Below, piece by piece: positions 57,611 through 64,000 of a DNA stretch of 64,000 nucleotides. The position numbers and the translations under genes are program-made. The DNA is taken from positions 153,545 through 217,544 of the forward strand of contig MU008208.1 in assembly GCA_010909165.1 (NCBI GenBank). Direction: 5' to 3'. The notes below the pieces were generated by a model. It made no database searches. It saw only the letters and a list, made by a program, of their open reading frames with translations, and was not told the DNA's origin. The stretch comes from Anthoceros angustus. Taxonomy: Eukaryota > Streptophyta > Anthocerotopsida > Anthocerotales > Anthocerotaceae. The stretch's first letter is position 1. Every line of letters begins with the position of its first letter.

Positions 57611-57616
57611 AAGGAT

Positions 57617-58330
57617 TTGATGGCAACACGTCCTTATAGACAAGCAGTGGGTAGTTTGCTTTATCTTGCTGCTTGGACACGCTTGGATATTTCTAGGGCC
57701 GTAAATAGTGTATCCCAATTCTTAGAGAACCCAAGGGAAGCCCATTGGACGGCAGTTAAAAGGATTTTTAGATACCTCAAGGGGACTTCTAGTTTAGGAC
57801 TTACCTATACTAAGCAGCCTAATGGATTAGTGCTCACTTCATATTGCGACGCCGACTGAGCTGGCGATCCAGATGGTAGAAGAAGTGTGGCAGCATACTG
57901 CAATCTACTTGGTGGGTCAGCCATCTCTTGGTCTAGTAAGAAGCTGTCTACCATTTGCCTTTCATCTACTGAAGCAGAGTATGGAGCTTTATCTCAAGCT
58001 GCTAGAGAGGTAATATGGATACGCTCATTTTTGAGAGGAATTCAGCAGTTACCAACAGGGGCTACAACTTTGTGGTGCGATAATCAATCAGCAATTGCAC
58101 TTTCTAAGAATCCGGTATTTCATGCGAGGTCAAAGCATATTGAAATAACGCATCATTTTATTAGACAAGCTGCTGATACAGGCGAGGTTGAGGTTCACTA
58201 TATTCCAACAGGTGACAATATAGCGGATCTTTTGACCAAGCCACTACCAAAAGTTTCTCATGGCAAGCACTCCGCAGCAGCAGGTCTCAAGTCCATTACT
58301 GCAGTGACCAAAGTTGGTACTGCACACTAA
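57617..58330 (+). pseudogene. Copia-3 RNase H, with one in-frame stop
   Basis: 57,617-57,859 and 57,887-58,330 are one frame separated by a TGA at 57,857-57,859, where this family has Trp (YCDAD-W-AGD). Conserved features: 'YLKGTSSLGLTYTK', 'SYCDAD' (catalytic Asp), 'KLSTICLSSTEAEYGALSQA' (catalytic Glu), 'LWCDNQSAIALSKNPVFHAR' (catalytic Asp) and 'NIADLLTKPLPK'. RNase H removes the RNA template. Only the TGG to TGA change blocks the frame. Confidence 0.9.
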
Positions 58331-58510
58331 AGTTAAATGTTGATTAGCGCAGTGGATGAAGCTGCAATGTTTTGTGCTAATCGTGCGCTTTTCAGCAAGG
58401 ACATCACCCTCTTTTGGAGTTTAAGAGGGAGCCAGTAGTATGTTTGAGATTTAGTGTTATGTTTTCACTAGCCTAGTTTGCATATTTTATCCTTTATTCT
58501 GATTATTTCA
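58331..58510 (+). other. Copia-3 3' untranslated region
   Basis: 180 bp without an ORF. The phrase 'tttaagagggagccagtagtatg' near 58,420 resembles a second purine tract. Confidence 0.5.
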
Positions 58511-58522
58511 ACTAAGAGGGAG
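58511..58522 (+). other. Copia-3 polypurine tract
   Basis: 'actaagagggag' stands directly before the 3' LTR. Confidence 0.75.
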
Positions 58523-58700
58523 TAAAGGAAATTATGTTAGTTAGTTAGTAGTTTCATAATCAGTTATAACTACTCTTTTAAAATACTCATATATACTCTT
58601 TTTCATTTTTTTCTTGGATAATAACGATAACTACCTTTGCCCCTCGTGCCTCGTGCGCTCTCGCTCCCGTGCTCTCTCCCACAATCCACACAACGCGAAA
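58523..58700 (+). repeat. Copia-3 3' LTR
   Basis: 178 bp. Compared with the 5' LTR: 'gttagttagttag' for 'gttagttaggttag' and 'gctctcgctccc' for 'gctcttgctccc', otherwise the same. This suggests recent insertion. Confidence 0.88.
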
Positions 58701-58705
58701 CTTCC

Positions 58706-59550
58706 GCAGGTGTCCAACGTGCTTGTCTTCCTCTCCATGTACACAGAAGTCATCCAGGAATACCTCCATGAAGTCCCTCAGAAAATCCCTGAAGACGTTA
58801 GTCACCATCCGCATGAATGATCCGGGCACTCCTGTCATCCCGAAGGCGCTTCGCTTGTAAGCGAACGTTCCCCACTCCGCGGTGAACGTTGTCTTATCCC
58901 AGTCCGACTCCCTTAGGTGCAATTGGTTGTAGCCGGAGTATCCATCCAAGAAGGAGTAAGTACTCCGTCCTGCCACCTTGTCCAGTATGTTGTCCACGAA
59001 GGGCATGGGGAAATGGTCCTTCTCGGTGGCGGCGTTGAGTTTCCTCCAATCCTGACAGACACGGATCTGTCCTTGCTGTTTCTTGGGCACAACGACAATG
59101 GGTGCTACCCATTCGCTGTTTACGATTGGAAAGATGATGTCTGCCTCCAGATACTTATCTAGGACCTCCTTGACCTTGAGCGAGTGCTTGGGATTCAATT
59201 TATACTGTCGAATCCGAACAGGCACCGCTCCTGGCTTCAGGTCTATCCGATTGTCAGGATTGACCGTCTCCCTTTTCCTCGCCGCTTCGCTACGCCCAAA
59301 GCCGTCATCCTCCATCCGAGGGTCATCCTCACGCATTCCCCACTCTCGGAAAAGCTCGTCTGAGGTAAACCGGATTACTTCTTCTGGGTCCTCCCCTTCC
59401 TGGATCGGTGGGCCTCCTCCTTTGCCCTCGTCCTCCGGGTCCGGCGCGGCCTCTACTCGGAAATAATTGACCACCTCCGCTCCGAAGGTGTCCCTCCGGT
59501 AGTCCATCTCTTCTTCGGACCACGAGATTTTTGGAAAGGGTAGTCCTCAT
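58706..59550 (-). pseudogene. Gypsy reverse transcriptase, N-terminal and catalytic part
   Basis: The frame 59,507-58,706 (minus) is open. Features in order: acidic linker; 'AVPVRIRQYKLNPKHSLKVK' and 'EVLDKYLEADIIFPI'; 'SEWVAPIVVVPKKQQGQIRV'; 'CQDWRKLNAATEKDHFPMPF'; 'YSFLDGYSGYNQ' (first catalytic Asp); 'TFAYKRSAFGMTGVPGSF'; and the catalytic 'EVFLDDFCVHG' (about 58,745-58,780). It is cut at 58,705 by Copia-3, with the remainder at 51,708-51,150. This is the longest intact stretch of the gypsy element. Interruption by Copia-3 alone disables it. Confidence 0.92.
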
Positions 59551-59559
59551 TCGTATCCT

Positions 59560-60180
59560 CGCTCATCGTCCCCACTGCCTTCGGGCGGAGGTGTACCCCT
59601 CCGTGGTGCTTACGGTTTCACCACAAGATGTGTCCTTACCTCGGTGATCGCCATACCCGTCCCTTCCCTTACCTTCGGATCCCAGTCTACTGGTTTGAAG
59701 TGGATCTCCTTCCTTCCGAAATGTAATTTTGTCGAGCGAGTCCGGCCGTGGAAGCCCCTAACAAGACCTCGACTGTGAGGTCCGGGCGGCTTGATGACCA
59801 CGGTCCAATGTGTAGGGTGCCTGCAATGGTTGCTTGGACTCGGTAACTCTCCCGCGGCCGGTGACATGTCCGCCATCTTGAGGGTTTTGGTGGATGGCTC
59901 AAAGGCTGTGAACCCTAACCGCCTTGCGGTGGCCTCTGTGATGAGGTTCACTCCTGCCCGGTGTCCAGGGGTACGTTTTTAATCACGCACCCTGATTTCA
60001 CCGAACCACCGGCCCGTGTCCGTATGAGATACCACTCACTTTCACGTTCTTGGCCCTACCGGCCCCGAGGAGTTTCATGGTTGTCTCGATGGCCTGACTT
60101 CCGATACCGGATTGTCTCTTAACAACCGCCTAAGTGACACCGGTGTTGTTGGTCCATCATCAAGTCACCACCTTGAAAGG
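59560..60180 (-). pseudogene. Gypsy aspartic protease
   Basis: The 113-codon frame 59,951-59,610 reads 'MNLITEATARRLGFTAFEPS', 'TKTLKMADMSP', 'VVIKPPGPHSRGLV' and 'HFGRKEIHFKP', matching retropepsin-type proteases of gypsy elements. The D-(S/T)-G motif would lie just before 59,951 and is damaged. Protease cleaves Gag-Pol. The region 60,180-59,960 gives 'GIGSQAIETTMKLLGAGRA' in a broken frame. Confidence 0.75.
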
Positions 60181-62060
60181 CGTGGGTGGCTCCTTCACGA
60201 GTCTGGTCCGCCTTGACTTCTAGCACTCCCGCCCCGCCCGTGTGGGCCTACCTCCGGTCTGGATCTCTTCCTCAAGCATCTCCCACTCAACCACATCCGT
60301 GGAAACCGGGTGTTGCCTTGGGTCCGCTTTCCTCTTCTTACGTTTTCCGGAGGTTTCGGTCGGTTTCTCCGCAGAGCTGCCCGATTCAACTCGCCTTCCT
60401 GGCTCTCCCTCCTCGCGGTGTCCCGCCTCCGTATCCGCAGTTATCTCCATTTTCTTCCTCTTTAACTGCCTCCTCTCCTTTCTCCTTCCGGCTTTGGGTT
60501 GACACTTCCACTCCTGTGTCTACCTTCTCCTTAGCCGAACTCGCCTGCACCACCGCCCCTAAGTTCCTTCGCTCTTCCCACTCCGCCACTGTGCATCTTC
60601 AATGTAGCACCGCGCATCTTAGGGAGGGGAGGCGAGGTGGTCGTGCTCCCCTGGGGTGGCGAGCGACCGTCCGAACGAGGATCTTGCACCGCCCGCCATG
60701 TGCCCCCGCCTGCGGCCTCCACACAGCGCTCAAATCCCGTTACCTTGCCGAGTGGGGTATGGACACGCTGCTGGAGTAGTGCCCGGGTTCCCACAGCCCA
60801 GAGACCACCGCCGCCGAGATTCCGGAGGCTCCCATGCGGTGTCAGACGAGGTCGATGCGGATGGCCCGTACCGAGGGGTACATCGCCTTTGGATACCGCT
60901 GCCTGGTGCTTTCATGCACTTGGTATGCCTCCCACCGCCTCCTGACTCTTCCCCGTAGTACTCCACCGGTTTACGGGTCCGGAGGCGCTTAGCCTCGAAT
61001 GCCCATGGTGGCACACCGCACACCATAGATGGGTCCGAACTGTGGTGGCCGCCTTCCGCCGTTCTCTATCCTTCACCTGGTTGATTGTCAACTCCTCCAC
61101 CCTCTTCATTACCCGTTCCAGATCTTCCCTCAACCCCGCTACTTCTTTCAAAGGGGTTGGGTCAGGTGGAACCTCCCGCACCGGTGCAGGCATCATAACC
61201 TCCTTCTTCTCAACCCTCCGCTTAACTACGGGCTTTTTCTTCTTATTCCTTCGGCGAGGTTCCTCCTCTTCCATGGCATCCTCGGATTCTTCTTCGGAGT
61301 CCTCCTCCTCTTCCTCCGAAGCTACCTCGGTTTCGTCATCCTCCTCTTCCGAGGGCTCTTCATCCTCGGATTCCGACCCCCGTTTCTTCTTTTTCTTCTT
61401 CCCTCCTGGAGGCGTCCTCGGCTTGGTGCATCGATTCTCGTAATTCTCCGCCGGACCGCCTTTGCTCACATCCTTCTCGCCAACAAGAAGACATGTAGCC
61501 ATTGGCTTGGGTAGGCCACCAACCATCACCGCTTGCATGGTGGTGTGGGTGGGATGCCGGTCCCAAGAGCGAGAACCGCTCGATGTACGATCCCAACTTC
61601 TCCGCCTCGCCTCGCCTGTTCTCGAGTTTGACAGACGAGCCTTCTTGGTCAATTCCACGGAATCTTTCCAAGAAGGCATCCTTCAATGCTGGGCGTCGCA
61701 GGGAGTGGGCGCGGTACTTCCTCCGTTGACCGAGCCGTCCCAAGGACCCCTTGGAACACCGGATAAGTCACAGATCCGAACCTTCTCCGAAGTTCGCCCG
61801 GGACACGAAATCCTCCATGAAGGTTTCTGCCTTCCTTCTTACCTCAAAGAGAGTACGCTTGCTTGGTCGATGTTGTTGCCATCGCTGATCAGGGGGTTGA
61901 GAATCGCCCCCTTACCGCTCGACTTTGTGCTACTTCCTCCTCACGATCCAACAAGTTCATCGGGTCCACGAGCTCACGCTGAGCCGTCGCCTCCTCACGT
62001 GCCTCTCCGCGCCTGGGCGGTCAACGTCCGCTCACTCGACCTGCTCTAACTACCTCTCGA
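60181..62060 (-). pseudogene. Gypsy gag
   Basis: Minus strand from about 62,050. Retrotransposon-gag domain pieces: 'FLERFRGIDQEGSSVKLENR' (61,600-61,665) and 'GSYIERFSLLGPASHPHHHA' (about 61,530-61,590); 'AVMVGGLPKPMATCLLVGEK' (61,470-61,530). A long Lys-then-Asp/Glu-rich linker (61,230-61,430, 'SESEDEEPSEEEDDETEVAS') is followed by 'KEVAGLREDLERVMKRVEEL' (a helix, 61,080-61,140) and a damaged zinc knuckle 'WCAVCHHGHS' (about 60,995-61,025). 61,000-60,200 is a Pro/Glu/Lys-rich tail toward the protease. At least four frameshifts. No ORF here is intact. Confidence 0.8.
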
Positions 62061-62110
62061 CCTCCACGCATCCACACTTACCTCCCTACTAGGCTACGGA
62101 ACGATCTCAT

Positions 62111-62128
62111 TCCCCGGCAACGGCGCCA
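62111..62128 (-). other. Gypsy primer-binding site, tRNA-Asp type
   Basis: 'tccccggcaacggcgcca' on the plus strand equals the 3' end of plant tRNA-Asp(GTC) including CCA, so the minus strand is the PBS. It lies four bases from the LTR start at 62,133. Perfect 18-nt match to the known tRNA end. Confidence 0.92.
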
Positions 62129-63059
62129 AAAATGTGACGTGACTTTCGCTGATGGCCAGCCGGGCGCGCACAATCCCGTGTCGTTGAAGTAAGGGGTCCG
62201 CTCCCAAGAGAATGATAGGCTCCGTTTTGCCGTGTTTCACTCATTTCTCACCTCACTTAGCAACCGTTCAGTCTCAACACACACATTCATTGTTTTATGC
62301 CATAACGTTCACCGAACAGGCTGTGGCCAAACGCTTAAGGACCTGTTACCGCCTGCCGCCACTCTCCACTCTAGTCCGCTCCTCCGCCACTCACACTACC
62401 CTCATCGCCCTTGGAAGAAATCGCGCAGTGGCTGCGCCGGACCTCCTCCGCCTGCCAGCCCTCCGACCGGGCTCAGACGCCCCGGAGTTCCTCCGCTCAC
62501 GCCCGGCCTGGCCCAATGGCCGCCTGACGCAGCAAGGGTCCCTAGGCGCTATTCCCGCGCACACCACACACGTTAGGGTCCGCTACCAAGACCTTGACTG
62601 CCTCTCCGGGCCACCGCCCCTGTGACTCGCTACAAGAAGGCACACAAGGGCCCGCAAGAAGACGCATCAACACCAAGAAAAGATGATTTACTGAGAGTCC
62701 CTCTTATACTACGCCAAGGTCCGCCTTTATTACACCTCTATTCTCGAAATGAGGCCACCTGCGCCCTAATCGGCCGCCTACTCTTCCCTATTCCTCCTAT
62801 CTCCGCTTGGTGGATGGCCGATGCCCGCCTCTTGGCACCGGGCCCAAAGCCGAGCTCCCGACGATCACAAGACCCAATCGGATGATCCGCGAGGGACCTC
62901 ACCTCTCCCCGAGGGTCCGCCAGTCGGCCACAAGCGGCCTCACCACTAAGTCCTCCTCCTCCTCTCTTATCTCTCGGGCCCCTCGAGGGCCTCCAAGGGG
63001 CCGGATCCGGGGCCGTGTTCGTGGCTCTCCCCACTCCCCGAGTCTCGCCTGGGACCTGC

Positions 63060-63300
63060 TCGACCCGAGTCCCACCTCTAGGTCCGGCCTCCTCCGGGTC
63101 CGGCTCATGTCCGCCTTGAGTTCGACCTCGGGGTCCTGACTTGCCTCCTGGGTCCGGCCCTCCGGGCCCAACCTTCCTCGGAGTCCGGACCTCGGGTCCG
63201 GCCTCACCACTAGAGTCTGACCTCTAAGTCCAGACTCCTTCGTGGGCACCGGATTCGGCCTTCCTCAGAGTCCGGACAAAGTCCGACCCACTGCCCCGGT
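63060..63300. repeat. GTCCGGAC-type repeats in gypsy right LTR
   Basis: Same array as 16,128-16,360 and 39,640-39,880: 'cacctctaggtccggcctcc', 'ggagtccggacctcgggtcc', 'cctctaagtccagactcc'. Confidence 0.68.
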
Positions 63301-63482
63301 TTTGCCTCCTCACTCCGATCACCATCCACCGAGCCCTCCATTCCCGAGTGCCCGTGCGCCCTTCCACGGCCTCCTGTGGCCCTCCTCCCTTCCTTCCGTG
63401 CGGAGGTGTAGAGTGCTTACCGGCAGTGACCCTTCTTCCGCCTGCCCGCCTCTCTCCTCGCCGCTGCCATCACATCAAAGGC

Positions 63483-63992
63483 CTAGGGTCCCCTGTGGCT
63501 CTGCCCCGGGTCCTTCCTCCTGCTCCTCCTTCCGACCTTCGAAGTCCGCCGCCTAGGTGGCGCAAGACCTCCGTGAGCCTTGAGGAGCCTGGGTAGTAGG
63601 CAAGCTCGAATCGACTTGTTGAATCGCCTCCTCCACATGAGCCCGAGCACCAGACTCCCTCCTGAGGTGCTCCCCGAGCATGTTGTCCGCCCGCCGCCCG
63701 CCTCCAGCTTACCGTAGCGGACTCCTTGATGCCAAGGCGGCTCACACCGCAGCCTCGCCGCTACTCGACGTTCTCCTCCTCCCGTTGCTGCTCCAGCCGC
63801 CGGCCGGGCCATGGAGCCGAGCTCCTCCTCAGAAGGACGAGCACCGCTTCTCCTCCAAAGGCTTTCCCCTCCGCTTATCCTTTCCCGAGGTCCGCCACTT
63901 CTTCTCCAGCGGGCCGGTATCCCCGTCCGACTCTCGGCTTCCTCCACCTCCCGCAGCCCCGCCAAACTCCTCGACATTCTCCTCCTCTTCAA
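63483..63992 (-). pseudogene. Coiled-coil ORF part in gypsy right LTR
   Basis: Minus-strand frames include 'MSRSLAGLREVEEAESRTGI', 'RRRFNKSIRACLLPRLLKAH' and 'GSCGGGDSTSRFELAYYPG', the last two being frameshifted forms of the 'AHVEEAIQQVDSDFAYY' and 'LLKALE' module. It shows the coiled-coil coding block continuing across the point where Copia-2 interrupts it in units A and B. Product unknown. Confidence 0.5.
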
Positions 63993-64000
63993 GCGGAGCC

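Larger units (their letters stand above)
51714..58700 (+). mobile_element. Copia-3, Ty1/copia retrotransposon nested in gypsy RT
   Basis: 7.0-kb element with LTRs 51,714-51,892 and 58,523-58,700 that differ by one base and one short indel, an intact iMet PBS, a 1.4-kb leader, gag with a long N-terminal extension, protease, integrase, RT and RNase H in copia order, a polypurine tract, and 5-bp target duplications. Frames are long compared with all other elements in the window, and CAG/CTG sites are intact. Defects are an inverted gag copy in protease, a few frameshifts and a TGA in RNase H. Confidence 0.93.
38643..64000 (-). mobile_element. Large Ty3/gypsy retrotransposon with nested Copia-2B and Copia-3
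   Basis: Minus-strand element. Its right (5') LTR starts at 62,133 and leaves the window. Then, toward lower coordinates, come tRNA-Asp PBS (62,111-62,128), gag (to about 60,200), protease (about 59,600-60,180), RT (59,550-58,706, resumed at 51,708), RNase H, integrase (to about 49,850), a polypurine tract near 49,680, and the left (3') LTR to 38,643. Integrase after RT marks Ty3/gypsy. Copia-2B sits in the left LTR and Copia-3 in RT. Without them the body is about 5.4 kb and the left LTR about 4.4 kb. Confidence 0.85.
62133..64000 (-). repeat. Gypsy right (5') LTR, continues past the window
   Basis: Starts 'tgtgacgtgactttcg' and matches 38,643-40,450 and 15,126-16,919 to about 63,825, then 47,030-47,215, with no Copia-2 insertion between (an empty site). 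GTCCGG repeats lie at 63,060-63,300. At least 1,868 bp long. The far end is outside the window. Confidence 0.85.

Noticed and set aside
58587-58700. Extension of the gypsy RT ORF into 58,587-58,700 as coding
   Set aside because: That part is the Copia-3 3' LTR read in reverse; the true RT continues at 51,708.
62111-62128. A tRNA-Asp gene
   Set aside because: Only the last 18 bases match tRNA-Asp and they adjoin an LTR, so this is a primer-binding site. No cloverleaf can be built.

Overview
This is nuclear DNA of a land plant, made almost entirely of nested LTR retrotransposons. Three things show this: Ty1/copia and Ty3/gypsy gag-pol modules in their usual order, primer-binding sites matching plant initiator-tRNA-Met and tRNA-Asp, and the remains of a pentatricopeptide-repeat (PPR) gene of organellar type. 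The style of the PPR remnant would fit a fern, lycophyte or other seedless plant, but the window does not prove the lineage. I see no intact host gene, rRNA gene, tRNA gene or CRISPR array.

Layout. 1-593: end of a minus-strand copia Gag. 702-25,464 (unit A) and 25,465-about 49,130 (unit B) are a head-to-tail duplication of roughly 24 kb. Each unit holds, in order: a minus-strand PPR pseudogene with a TTTACAACA repeat block; a plus-strand gypsy RT/RNase H fragment; a GC-rich minus-strand coiled-coil coding remnant; a gene-free stretch with about 50-bp repeats; a plus-strand copia element (Copia-1); and the long LTR of a minus-strand gypsy element, interrupted by a minus-strand copia (Copia-2). 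In unit B that LTR runs on into the gypsy body (49.7-62.1 kb: integrase, RNase H, RT, protease, gag, tRNA-Asp PBS), and the second LTR starts at 62,133 and leaves the window. A third copia (Copia-3, 51,714-58,700) sits in the gypsy RT with a 5-bp target duplication. It is the best preserved and probably the youngest insertion.

Inferred order of events: PPR gene decay and insertion of Copia-1; the gypsy element beside Copia-1; Copia-2 into the gypsy LTR; tandem duplication; Copia-3 into the gypsy RT (its timing relative to the duplication is not fixed).

The most unusual signal is not a gene. Comparing units A and B, almost every reading frame in the older elements is broken by small indels that cluster at CAG/CTG (CWG) and neighbouring CCG sites, often C[A/T]G becoming CG, and the two copies are hit at different sites. 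Copia-3 and the adjoining gypsy RT keep their CAG/CTG sites and long frames. This looks like either a methylation-linked base-calling artefact or a real CHG-focused process. Other points of interest: coiled-coil coding sequence inside a gypsy LTR, an inverted self-copy of gag inside the Copia-3 protease region, a triple hairpin in the Copia-1 leader, and long ORF-bearing leaders in all three copia elements.
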